Shown: in pieces, positions 46,741 through 54,708 of the stretch
Layout of the letters: each line of letters begins with the position of its first letter
How positions within the stretch are numbered: position 1 is the stretch's first letter
NCBI GenBank assembly: GCA_026399075.1
Contig: JAPLRR010000076.1
Span: 53,885 to 117,884, forward strand
Origin: Methylococcales bacterium
GTDB lineage: Bacteria; Pseudomonadota; Gammaproteobacteria; Methylococcales; Methylomonadaceae
Reading direction: 5' to 3'
DNA: 64,000 nucleotides
Translations under genes and position numbers: made by a program
Notes under the pieces: generated by a model
Told to the model about the DNA's origin: nothing
The model's input: the letters and a program-made list of their open reading frames with translations, nothing else
Database searches by the model: none

Positions 46741-47595
46741 TCAATCTTGGGTGCTAAACTGCCCAATAATCCCATCTAATTCTTCTAGGCTGGTATAGCT
46801 AATCACCAGTTTTCCGGTGCCGTTTTCATTATGGTTGATAATCACTTTGGCACCCAGTTTTGCGGTCAGATTGCTTTGCAGGCGTAAAGTGTCGTTATCA
46901 ACGGTCTTTACTTTGGGTGTTTTGGGCTCTTCATGGCTTTCTTTCACCAAGCGTTCCGTGGCCCTAACCGTTAGACCTTCTTTGACAACTTTATGGGCCA
47001 GTGCCACTTGTTTGGGGCCGTCCAAGGACAATAGGGCACGGGCATGGCCCATTTCCAGCTGGTTATTCAGCAACAGTTTTTTTACCTCCGGGTGCAAGTC
47101 CATCAGCCGCAAAAGGTTGGTGACCGTGGTGCGGGACTTGCCTATCGCCTCGGCGATGTGTTGATGGGTCATGTCAAACTCATCCAACAAACGCCTGAGT
47201 GCTTCGGCCTCTTCCAGGGGGTTGAGGTCTTCGCGTTGGATATTTTCAATCAGGGCCATGGCCATGGCGGCACGGTCATCAATGTCCCTGATGACTATGG
47301 GTACTTGCGACAAGCCAGCCAATTGCGCGGCACGCCAGCGGCGCTCACCCGCCACTATCTCATATTTTTCATGGCCGATTTGGCGCACAACAATAGGCTG
47401 GATGATGCCTTGGGCTTTGATGGAATCGGCCAGTTCCTGCAATTTTTCAGGGTTGATGTCCTTACGTGGCTGATACTTGCCGCGCTGCATATATTCAATG
47501 GGCAGCGTATGTAGCTGGTGTTTATCTTCTTTGACAGAGACATCACCTAATAAGGCGTCAAGACCACGACCTAACCCGCGTTTGTTTGAAGACAT
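46741..47595 (-). CDS. parB: Chromosome-partitioning protein ParB
   Basis: A 284-residue ParB CTPase. The N-terminal ParA-stimulating motif is KRGLGRGLDALLG. The CTP-binding box GERRWRAAQLAGL lies near 88 and NIQREDLNPLEEAEAL near 120. The central helix-turn-helix shows TVTNLLRLMDLHPEVK (about 160-175) and the C-terminal dimerisation domain GKLVISYTSLEELDGII. It loads on parS sites, slides as a clamp and works with ParA in origin segregation. I did not find a consensus parS in the window. Confidence 0.96.
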   Translation of the reverse strand: MSSNKRGLGRGLDALLGDVSVKEDKHQLHTLPIEYMQRGKYQPRKDINPEKLQELADSIKAQGIIQPIVVRQIGHEKYEIVAGERRWRAAQLAGLSQVPIVIRDIDDRAAMAMALIENIQREDLNPLEEAEALRRLLDEFDMTHQHIAEAIGKSRTTVTNLLRLMDLHPEVKKLLLNNQLEMGHARALLSLDGPKQVALAHKVVKEGLTVRATERLVKESHEEPKTPKVKTVDNDTLRLQSNLTAKLGAKVIINHNENGTGKLVISYTSLEELDGIIGQFSTQD

Positions 47596-47677
47596 TTTTC
47601 CTCTTTATTTTTCAACGAGGCCAGCCTAAGCAATAGTCTGACCTTACCTGTGGGGTGGCAATTAAACAAATCCGTTA

Positions 47678-48121
47678 TTAAAGTTGGCGTACCATGGCTT
47701 CAAATTCATCAATCAAGGCCCTTAAGGTTTCTGCTTCTTGCAAAAGGATTAAGTTTTCTTGTTGGACTGTTTCCAATAAAGCCAGTGCTATCGCTTCACG
47801 GTCATCCAGTTCTTTGATGATCACCGGGATTTCTTGCAGGCCAGCCAATTGGGCGGCTTGCCAGCGGTTTTCACCTTCAAGGATTTCAAAGTGGCTATCG
47901 GCCAGCCTACGCACGACAATCGGATCCACAGAGTCTGAGGCAATTATCGAATAGGCCAATTCCTGCAACTCGTCGGCATCCAGTGCGCTAGCCGGCAGAT
48001 CGGCGTTTTGCTGTAGGGCATTGGTCGGCAAGGTTTGCAATAGTTGTTTGTCGTCTTTGGTGTCCACATTCACCAACAACGCTTCAAGGCCACGGCCTAA
48101 TCCCCGTTTTTTTAAGCTCAT
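47678..48121 (-). CDS. ParB N-terminal-domain-only paralogue
   Basis: A 147-residue protein that aligns with the first half of ParB: KKRGLGRGLEALLVNVDTKDDK at the start, then DADELQELAYSIIASDSVDPIVVRRLADSHFEILEGENRWQAAQLAGLQEIPVI and LLETVQQENLILLQEAETLRALIDEF. It stops before the helix-turn-helix and lacks the C-terminal dimerisation domain. The CTP box GERRWRA is changed to GENRWQA, losing arginines needed for the nucleotide. The ParA-interaction motif is kept. It overlaps the parA stop by 4 bases and precedes parB by 82 bases. Confidence 0.85.
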   Translation of the reverse strand: MSLKKRGLGRGLEALLVNVDTKDDKQLLQTLPTNALQQNADLPASALDADELQELAYSIIASDSVDPIVVRRLADSHFEILEGENRWQAAQLAGLQEIPVIIKELDDREAIALALLETVQQENLILLQEAETLRALIDEFEAMVRQL

Positions 48122-48885
48122 AACTTGTCTTTTCTTATCATTTCACCCGCCAGGGCTATATACGCCACAGTGCCCCGCGAGGATTTATCGTAACTTAAGG
48201 CCGGCAAACCGTGGCTAGGTGCTTCGGCTAAGCGTATGTTCCTGGGTATGCACGTCCTAAACACCTTGTCCCCAAAATAGCGGATCAGTTGTTCGGAAAC
48301 GTCTTTGGTCAGGCGGTTTCTGTCGTCGTACATCGTCCGCAAAATCCCTTCCAAATGTAATTCAGGATTGACGGAGTTTTGGATGTTTTGCAGGGTGCTC
48401 ATTAATGCGGACAAGCCTTCCAATGCGTAGTATTCACATTGCATGGGGATCAACAGGCTATTGGCCGCCACCATCGCATTTAAGGTCAGCATGTTTAAGG
48501 ATGGCGGGCAATCGATCAGGATGTAATCGTAATCGGCTTTTATCGTCAGCAAAGCATCTGCCAGCCGTTGTTCCTTACGCTCAGCTTGGATCAATTGCAC
48601 TTCGGCGGCAGTCAAGTCGGCATTGCCGGGGATTACCGAAAACCCGATGTTAGGCAGATGGATGACGGTTTGGGCTGCTGGGACATCTTCCATTAATAAA
48701 TCATAGCTGGAATATTTAACGTCCAGTTTGTCGACGCCACAGCCCATGGCGGCATTGCCCTGCGGATCAAGATCCACCAGCAATACCCGGCGCTTGGCGG
48801 CAGCCAGCGACGCAGCCAGATTGACACTGGTTGTCGTTTTACCCACGCCGCCTTTTTGATTGGTTACGGCAATTATCTTTCCCAC
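48118..48885 (-). CDS. parA: Chromosome-partitioning ATPase ParA/Soj
   Basis: A 255-residue deviant Walker ATPase: MGKIIAVTNQKGGVGKTTTS at the start (the signature Lys in KGGVGKTT), VDLDPQGNAAMGCG near 40 and LIDCPPSLNMLTLNAM near 122. ParA moves ParB-parS complexes along the nucleoid. It is the first of three par genes after rsmG, the common arrangement near oriC. Confidence 0.96.
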   Translation of the reverse strand: MGKIIAVTNQKGGVGKTTTSVNLAASLAAAKRRVLLVDLDPQGNAAMGCGVDKLDVKYSSYDLLMEDVPAAQTVIHLPNIGFSVIPGNADLTAAEVQLIQAERKEQRLADALLTIKADYDYILIDCPPSLNMLTLNAMVAANSLLIPMQCEYYALEGLSALMSTLQNIQNSVNPELHLEGILRTMYDDRNRLTKDVSEQLIRYFGDKVFRTCIPRNIRLAEAPSHGLPALSYDKSSRGTVAYIALAGEMIRKDKL

Positions 48886-48944
48886 GCATTTACCTCTAAT
48901 TAGTTAAATCACTATGGCTAAGCCATGACATATACGTTTTTAAG

Positions 48945-49565
48945 TTAGCCCTGTCCTAAGCCCCCGATTTTCACCAAACATCTGGCGGCATCAATACCTG
49001 GCACCTTAACCGGAATCAGTGTGCTAGTGCCAGCTGCCACCGGGACATCCGGCGCGTGGCCTTTCATCGCCAACAACACCCCATCGGGGGTTAGCAAATG
49101 GGCGGTCATTTCCACTATATCAGATAATTCCGCAAAGGCGCGGGTAATGACGGTATCAAAACGGGTTTCTGGGCGGTAATTTTCAGTGCGGTGGTGGCAA
49201 ACGTGGACATTGCCCAGCTTTAATTCCAGTATGGCTTGTTGCACAAAACGGGTTTTTTTGGCATTGCTGTCCAATAAGGTGAACGCAAAGTCAGGGTAAT
49301 AAATTGCCAAAGGTATGCCGGGCAAGCCAGCCCCCGTGCCTATGTCGATAATGCGTTGGCCAGTGATGAACGGGGCCACTGCAAGGCTGTCCAGCAAATG
49401 CAGGCTCACCATCGCTTCCTTGTCGCGTATTGCGGTCAGGTTATAAGCTTTATTCCATTTTTCAATCAGTGCGATAAAGGCCAACAATTGCCCGATTTGC
49501 TTGTCGTTAAGCGCCAAGTTTAGCTCAGCCAAACCCGCTTCCAGCATTTTTTTACAATTTTCCAT
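48945..49565 (-). CDS. rsmG: 16S rRNA m7G527 methyltransferase RsmG
   Basis: A 206-residue SAM enzyme that methylates N7 of G527. It has KWNKAYNLTAIRDKEAMVSLHLLDSL near its start, the SAM motif IIDIGTGAGLPGIPLAI near 70 and DTVITRAFAELSDI. Its ATG overlaps the mnmG stop by one base, the classic mnmG-rsmG pair. Loss of this enzyme gives low-level streptomycin resistance in other bacteria. Confidence 0.96.
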   Translation of the reverse strand: MENCKKMLEAGLAELNLALNDKQIGQLLAFIALIEKWNKAYNLTAIRDKEAMVSLHLLDSLAVAPFITGQRIIDIGTGAGLPGIPLAIYYPDFAFTLLDSNAKKTRFVQQAILELKLGNVHVCHHRTENYRPETRFDTVITRAFAELSDIVEMTAHLLTPDGVLLAMKGHAPDVPVAAGTSTLIPVKVPGIDAARCLVKIGGLGQG

Positions 49566-51436
49566 CAGGCTGTTTTCTTTTTCAAATAAACCAATAACAA
49601 AGAAATTGCCGCCGGGGTCATGCCAGGGATGCGCGAGGCTTGGCCCAAGGTTTCCGGGCGTTGCGACTTGAGTTTTTGGCTGACTTCGTTCGATAAGCCG
49701 GGCACACCGCTATAATCCAACGTTTCTGGCAACCGTAAATGATCATAGCGCAACGCTTTGTCGATTTCGGTTTGTTGCCTGACAATGTAACCGGCATATT
49801 TGGCTTGGATTTCCACTTGTTCGCCGACTTGTTCGTCAATCTGGTCGCCGCCGTCCAAAAAGCCCAATAAGCGTTGCACATCCACTTCGGGACGGCGCAG
49901 CAATTCCATTAAACTGGCTTCTTTTAACAAGGGTTTGCCCCAGATGGCTTCAACCTGTGTTGCTGCTTCGCTATCGGCGCGTACCCATTGTTTTTTTAGG
50001 TCATCTTGCAATTGGCCGATTGCGTTGCGTTTGCTTTCAAAGGCTTGCCAACGTTCATCATCGACCAAACCGAGTGCGCGGCCTTGTTCTGTCAGGCGCA
50101 GGTCAGCATTGTCTTCACGCAGCAATAAACGGTATTCGGCGCGGCTGGTAAACATGCGGTAAGGTTCTTGGGTGCCGCGCGTGATCAAATCATCAATCAT
50201 CACGCCCATATACGCTTGGTCACGGCCAGGACACCAGCTGTCTAGCCCTAGTGTCAAGCGCGCGGCGTTTAAGCCCGCAATCAAGCCTTGTGCGGCGGCT
50301 TCTTCGTAACCTGTAGTGCCATTGACTTGACCGGCGAAAAACAGGCCATCCAAATGTTTGGTCTCCAGTGACATTTTTAAATCCCTAGGATCAAAAAAGT
50401 CGTATTCAATCGCATAACCAGGGCGCACGATTTCAGCATTTTCAAAGCCCGGCATGGAGCGCACAAACTCATACTGCACATCAAACGGCAAGCTGGTGGA
50501 AATGCCATTCGGGTATATTTCGTGGGTGTCCAGCCCTTCCGGCTCGACAAAAATTTGATGGCTGTCCCGGTCGGCAAAACGCACGATTTTATCTTCTATC
50601 GATGGGCAATAACGCGGCCCTATGCCTTCAATAATGCCTGAATACAAGGGCGAACGATCCAAGCCGTTGCGGATGATGTCGTGGGTTTTTTGGGTAGTGC
50701 GGGTGATATGGCAAGGGATTTGCCGTGGGTGCTGTTCGCGTTTTCCCAAAAACGAAAAGACTGGCACAGGGTCGTCGCCGTGCTGTTCTTGCAATTGGCT
50801 AAAGTCGATAGTGCGGCCATCGATACGTGGCGGTGTGCCAGTTTTTAAACGGTCAATGCGGAACGGCAATTCGCGCAAACGGTCGGCCAAGGCCACCGAA
50901 GCCGGATCGCCTGCACGGCCACCGCTATAATTTTCTAAACCGATATGGATTTTACCGGCCAGAAACGTGCCGGTAGTCAACACCACGGCCCGCGCCATAA
51001 AATCCAAACCCATCAGGGTTTTAACCCCAACGACTTGGCTGCCAACCACGATTAAATCGGCGACGGTTTGTTGGAACAAAGCCAAGTTGGGTTCGTTTTC
51101 GAGCGCGTAACGCACGGCTTGTTTGTAGAGTTTGCGGTCGGCTTGCGCACGGGTTGCCCGCACCGCCGGGCCTTTGCTGGCGTTTAAAGTACGGAATTGG
51201 ATGCCGCCCAAATCGATGGCTTTGGCCATAATACCGCCCAAGGCATCGATTTCTTTAACCAAATGGCCTTTGCCGATGCCGCCTATCGCCGGATTACAGC
51301 TCATTTGCCCTAGGGTTTCGATGTTCTGCGTCAACAACAAGGTCTTGGCACCACAACGCGCTGCCGCCAAAGCCGCTTCTGTGCCCGCATGGCCACCACC
51401 CACCACAATCACGTCAAAATCTTTTTTGAATTTCAC
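49565..51436 (-). CDS. mnmG: tRNA uridine-5-carboxymethylaminomethyl synthesis enzyme MnmG (GidA)
   Basis: The 623-residue FAD enzyme works with MnmE to build cmnm5U34. FAD-binding [21 protein letters not shown] starts near 11. [23 protein letters not shown] and [17 protein letters not shown] are conserved blocks, and the Cys of SCNPAIGG is one of the flavin-proximal residues. The C-terminal helical domain with [21 protein letters not shown] binds MnmE. It stands at the head of the mnmG-rsmG-par cluster and is likely near oriC. Confidence 0.97.
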   Translation of the reverse strand: MKFKKDFDVIVVGGGHAGTEAALAAARCGAKTLLLTQNIETLGQMSCNPAIGGIGKGHLVKEIDALGGIMAKAIDLGGIQFRTLNASKGPAVRATRAQADRKLYKQAVRYALENEPNLALFQQTVADLIVVGSQVVGVKTLMGLDFMARAVVLTTGTFLAGKIHIGLENYSGGRAGDPASVALADRLRELPFRIDRLKTGTPPRIDGRTIDFSQLQEQHGDDPVPVFSFLGKREQHPRQIPCHITRTTQKTHDIIRNGLDRSPLYSGIIEGIGPRYCPSIEDKIVRFADRDSHQIFVEPEGLDTHEIYPNGISTSLPFDVQYEFVRSMPGFENAEIVRPGYAIEYDFFDPRDLKMSLETKHLDGLFFAGQVNGTTGYEEAAAQGLIAGLNAARLTLGLDSWCPGRDQAYMGVMIDDLITRGTQEPYRMFTSRAEYRLLLREDNADLRLTEQGRALGLVDDERWQAFESKRNAIGQLQDDLKKQWVRADSEAATQVEAIWGKPLLKEASLMELLRRPEVDVQRLLGFLDGGDQIDEQVGEQVEIQAKYAGYIVRQQTEIDKALRYDHLRLPETLDYSGVPGLSNEVSQKLKSQRPETLGQASRIPGMTPAAISLLLVYLKKKTA

Positions 51437-51471
51437 AAGCTTAATTTACTCTTAGTAGTACACTATTGTAT

Positions 51472-51493
51472 GCTGCCGATGCGGCAGCTTTTT
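51472..51493 (+). terminator. Hairpin with T-run in the mnmG / ArfA-like divergent spacer
   Basis: GCTGCC (51472-51477) pairs with GGCAGC (51483-51488), followed by five T. It lies 22 bases before the plus-strand start ATG 51515. Its position fits an attenuator in the leader of that gene or a structure in the mnmG 5' leader. Confidence 0.45.
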
Positions 51494-51514
51494 GACTATT
51501 ATAAGAGGTAAACT

Positions 51515-51802
51515 ATGAAAAAACGTAAAAATCCACACAAAATAGATTGTGTGGCATTACAAAACCCCGTCGCCAAGTACGCGCGGCAATTTAATAAAGC
51601 GCAAGTGTATGCCGATAAAAACAGCTATCGCCGCAACGCCAAACACAGGAAGCAGGAGGCTTCTTTAATCACCTTGTTTAAGGTGATTAAAGAAGCCGCT
51701 TGGTTCATGGCAAGTTTTGCCCATAACGCTTATGCCCGTCCTGATAACGCCGTAAAAAAACTAGGGATGTGGTGGTTGCTGTCACGTTCTTGCTTTGCAT
51801 AA
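51515..51802 (+). CDS. ArfA-like small basic protein with an in-frame hairpin
   Basis: A 95-codon ORF with an AGAGGT ribosome site. The first 50 residues are basic and conserved-looking: MKKRKNPHKIDCVALQNPVA then YADKNSYRRNAKHRKQEAS. The run AL-x-NP, then SYRR-x-x-KH-x(4)-EAS parallels the ribosome-rescue factor ArfA (ALLHDP, GSYMRKGKH, WEAS). Codons 48-61 encode an 18-base perfect hairpin, and the frame then runs 73 bases into the convergent TOPRIM-like gene. In E. coli arfA an internal hairpin makes non-stop mRNA. The ArfA assignment is an inference; DUF7230-type or another small basic protein is the alternative. Confidence 0.5.
   Translation: MKKRKNPHKIDCVALQNPVAKYARQFNKAQVYADKNSYRRNAKHRKQEASLITLFKVIKEAAWFMASFAHNAYARPDNAVKKLGMWWLLSRSCFA
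51658..51697. terminator. 18-base perfect hairpin inside the ArfA-like ORF
   Basis: Arms 51658-51675 and 51680-51697 (GGCTTCTTTAATCACCTT and its complement) with loop gttt. There is no U-run on either strand. It may be an RNase III target within the ArfA-like mRNA. It also lies 33 bases after the stop of the convergent TOPRIM-like gene, so it could end that transcript too. Confidence 0.65.
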
Positions 51803-52668
51803 AATTTGGCTATCGCTAAAGTCAATTGTTCTTCAAACCGTTCTTGCGGTATGCCGCTGTTAGTTGGTGGGGTAAGGGCTTGCCAATAGCGTTTCACCTG
51901 ATGGATGCTCAGGAGTGCGAGAATTAATTCGTGTTGGCTTGATCCAGTCGCCACGTCAAACGCCTGTAACCAGCTAGCTTGTAGTGTTGTGATGTTAGTA
52001 AAATCCAAATCGACACAATGGGCAATCCTTTCGCAAGCGCGGGGGAAGTGCGTGGGTTGCTGGATATTGCGATCCTCATGCAAGCTGTCCAGCATGTCCC
52101 GATAAATGGCCTCTAAATTGACTAAGTTGTTTTTGTAGTGGACAGGCGTTGCATAAGTATCAAAAACCGTTTGTAAATCTGGGATCAGAAAATAGCCTTC
52201 CTTATACATCAAGCCAGTGATAAAAATCGTCTGTTCGGCAAGTGCTTGTCGGTTGATTTTACCTTGTTGATAAAGCGTGTGGAATAAGGTTTCGCTGTTT
52301 GTTACGCAATGGCCATCTGCAAACTCACATAAGGGCAAGTCGAGGTCAATGATGGCAAACAACTTGGTTTTATCAAAACGTGACCCCTCGCAATCGCTAT
52401 TCAGCAACTTAAAATAAGTGTTGACCACATCCACCCTATCGCCACAGACAAAAAACTCAGGGCGTTTTTGTTGCCACCAATTAGGCACACAGGCTTTATA
52501 AAAATTGGCATCAGGCAGTTTTTCCAATTGCCGATATGACGAAGGCGAAGCACATCCTTGGACGGCTTGAATATTGCCCTCACACAAAATAACCACTTTA
52601 TTTTGGGCGCGCGGCGAGCCAATAATCGTTTGGCAATGCAGTTGCAAAGCGTTGGCAGAAAGGCTCAT
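51730..52668 (-). CDS. TOPRIM-like protein (DUF4435-like), partner of ATPase
   Basis: A 312-residue protein. KVVILCEGNIQAVQG near 25 provides the first TOPRIM Glu, and LFAIIDLDLPLCEF near 106 the DxD motif. The C-terminal half (about 150-312) is helical with no recognised motif. This length and layout resemble DUF4435/AriB-type or OLD-type TOPRIM nucleases that act with an ABC-like ATPase. It starts 2 bases after the ATPase stop, so the two are co-translated. Role in phage defence is inferred from the pairing; the exact system is not identified. Confidence 0.62.
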   Translation of the reverse strand: MSLSANALQLHCQTIIGSPRAQNKVVILCEGNIQAVQGCASPSSYRQLEKLPDANFYKACVPNWWQQKRPEFFVCGDRVDVVNTYFKLLNSDCEGSRFDKTKLFAIIDLDLPLCEFADGHCVTNSETLFHTLYQQGKINRQALAEQTIFITGLMYKEGYFLIPDLQTVFDTYATPVHYKNNLVNLEAIYRDMLDSLHEDRNIQQPTHFPRACERIAHCVDLDFTNITTLQASWLQAFDVATGSSQHELILALLSIHQVKRYWQALTPPTNSGIPQERFEEQLTLAIAKFYAKQERDSNHHIPSFFTALSGRA

Positions 52669-52670
52669 CG

Positions 52671-53810
52671 TTAGTTTTTGACGAGTTTCGGTTCAAGTTC
52701 TTTGACGTGCGCTGGGGTGAGGGCATTACAAAGCTCGTAAGAATGGGTAGCCAAAATATATTGGTTAGAATCTCCCCATTCAACTAAATCGCGCACGATT
52801 TGGTATTGCCAATCGGGGTGGAAAGCGTTTTCTATTTCATCCATCAGGACTATCGAGTTTTGAATGTCGAAGTATTTAAATAAGACAAAAATAGCCAGCC
52901 TTTTCAATTCACCGTGACTTAGATCTTCGGGATAAATTTCTTCGCCTGATGGCAGTAAAAAGCCCATGCTTTGAATGGCATCTTTGGTGTGGCGGTTTTG
53001 TTCGATGGTTAAAGGGACGATTTTTTTGCCATCGATAAAGAGGCTGTTAATCCCGTTTTCTAATTGTTCGTAATGAGTGCCATAAATGCCAGTTTTAAGC
53101 CTTTCGTCAAAATCTTTGTCTCTAGCCAGGCGGCAAACTTCGGTTAACACATTAATAAAATCATAAGTAAAAAAACCGTGGTAGTCATTTTTTAGACTTT
53201 TTAACACTTGGTCATAAGATTTTTCATTATCCGAAGTGTATAACAAGCGCCTTCCTTCTTGGGGTGCAAATAGATAGCTTTGGTTTGAAGGGGATATTAA
53301 GAAAACTTGTTTACAGACATTACTTAGTATTCCCATACATTTGGATTTTAATGGCAAGTCATCTAAATGTTCACCATCTATAGCAGCGGTTGCTAAAAAA
53401 CCAAAATTTATTGATCCGAGCGTACAGCGGAAGTAAGAAAGGGCAGCTAAGTTTTGTAAAACATTTGGAAAATCCGATAACTCGCCATAAAAATAGTTTA
53501 AGACTATTTTTTGACCCTGGTTGCTTAATAGTGTAATAGTTGCAAGTATTCTTAATTCATTTTTATGCCCGGCATCAAATGCAAGCTGTGACAATAAGTA
53601 CTTAAAATAGGAATGCTTTAAGTTAGAGTTATTGCCAGATAAATCGGGTTCTAAACTCAATAATACAAAAACCAACTGCAAAAAGGTACTTTTCCCACCG
53701 CCATTCAAACTCCCCAACGGAAATACTTGCGGGGTAAAGTTCGGGTCAAAGCTAATGTCTACATCTTTTAATGCCCTGAACTCAGGGATTTGAACACGTA
53801 ATAAGCGCAT
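52671..53810 (-). CDS. SMC/ABC-type AAA ATPase, AriA/OLD-like
   Basis: A 379-residue ATPase: MRLLRVQIPEFRALKDVDIS at the start, Walker A SLNGGGKSTFLQL near 35, signature-like EDLSHGELKRLAIF near 303, Walker B SIVLMDEIENAFHPDW near 325 and ATHSYELCNAL near 352. The central part is poorly conserved and includes a long insertion. It is the upstream half of a two-gene unit with the TOPRIM-like gene. It differs clearly from the ATPases at 1648 and 23540, so the three modules are not recent duplicates. Confidence 0.8.
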   Translation of the reverse strand: MRLLRVQIPEFRALKDVDISFDPNFTPQVFPLGSLNGGGKSTFLQLVFVLLSLEPDLSGNNSNLKHSYFKYLLSQLAFDAGHKNELRILATITLLSNQGQKIVLNYFYGELSDFPNVLQNLAALSYFRCTLGSINFGFLATAAIDGEHLDDLPLKSKCMGILSNVCKQVFLISPSNQSYLFAPQEGRRLLYTSDNEKSYDQVLKSLKNDYHGFFTYDFINVLTEVCRLARDKDFDERLKTGIYGTHYEQLENGINSLFIDGKKIVPLTIEQNRHTKDAIQSMGFLLPSGEEIYPEDLSHGELKRLAIFVLFKYFDIQNSIVLMDEIENAFHPDWQYQIVRDLVEWGDSNQYILATHSYELCNALTPAHVKELEPKLVKN

Positions 53811-53901
53811 GGTGGATTCCTTTTAAGCCTAGTGGGGTGGGTTCTAGCACCGCCACTAGGCATGATGGGTAAAGAAGGTCTGCGTTGCCTGCCTTACTAT
53901 C

Positions 53902-54453
53902 CTACCACTGCGATTCCCCAGTCTCTGGGTCGTACATTTCGTGGACAATTTTATGGCGGTTGGCGATGAGTTCTTCAATGCTGGGCGAATTGTTCATGGC
54001 CCTGGAAATTGCCAGTTTCATGGCTTCGTAGTTGGTACGGTATAAATCCTTACGATCCACTTCAGGGTTGGTGGCGCATTCGGGGGCTATCCACAACATG
54101 GCGATGATGCACAAATCATTGGCTTGATCAGCGGGGATAACACCGTCTATCACACTGTCCAGCACCGCGTCGGCAACGGCAGATTGTACGGGGCCACCAA
54201 ACAAGTTCACATAAGCCGCCGATTTAATCGTCACTTTAGGTACGATGATGGTCGCAGGGCGGACTTGTTGGTTGGTGGCGCGGATGGCAAACATGCGGGT
54301 GTGGCCTTCTGTTTGCCCCATCAAGGTTGCAAATGCTGTTCCGGCAGGGCCTTTAACACTGCCTATCAATATTTCCGGCATGGCATCAGTGCCTTGGCCG
54401 TCGCTTGCAAATACGGTGGCTTCACCGGTTCTAAACCAAATCGTGTCGGACAT
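53902..54453 (-). CDS. Formaldehyde-activating enzyme homologue (Fae-like)
   Basis: A 183-residue Fae-family protein. Conserved blocks: GEATVFASDGQG, GPAGTAFATLMGQTEGHT, RPATIIVPKVTIKSA, FGGPVQSAVADAVLDSVIDGVIPADQANDLCII and YRTNYEAMKLAISRAMNN. Fae condenses formaldehyde with tetrahydromethanopterin in methylotrophs. Here the catalytic His of the AHID motif is replaced: the stretch reads AMPE (Met25). So this may be a Fae paralogue with a different or sensing role rather than the main enzyme. Its presence supports a methylotrophic host. Confidence 0.88.
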   Translation of the reverse strand: MSDTIWFRTGEATVFASDGQGTDAMPEILIGSVKGPAGTAFATLMGQTEGHTRMFAIRATNQQVRPATIIVPKVTIKSAAYVNLFGGPVQSAVADAVLDSVIDGVIPADQANDLCIIAMLWIAPECATNPEVDRKDLYRTNYEAMKLAISRAMNNSPSIEELIANRHKIVHEMYDPETGESQW

Positions 54454-54708
54454 TTATCAACTCCAGAGTGTTAGGTAAAACCTGCATTCTATGATGTAAG
54501 GCCAAGGCGGGCAAATTTTATGTCCGAGTGCTGGACTCGTCATGACCAATGGACTGGCCTGATTATGATAAACTGCGTCCCGTTCATGGCTGATTCAGCT
54601 AAACACATCCACACTTAGGAAAAGTACGCCGTTATAAAAAGTTGGCAGTGCCATTTGTAGCCGCCCCAAGAGCTTTTCCCCAAACACCCGCCCTATTATT
54701 TTTTGGCC

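Noticed and set aside
46000..52000. parS sites (TGTTTCACGTGAAACA-like) near parAB
   Set aside because: I found no match by eye in the spacers of the par region; a motif search is needed for degenerate sites.
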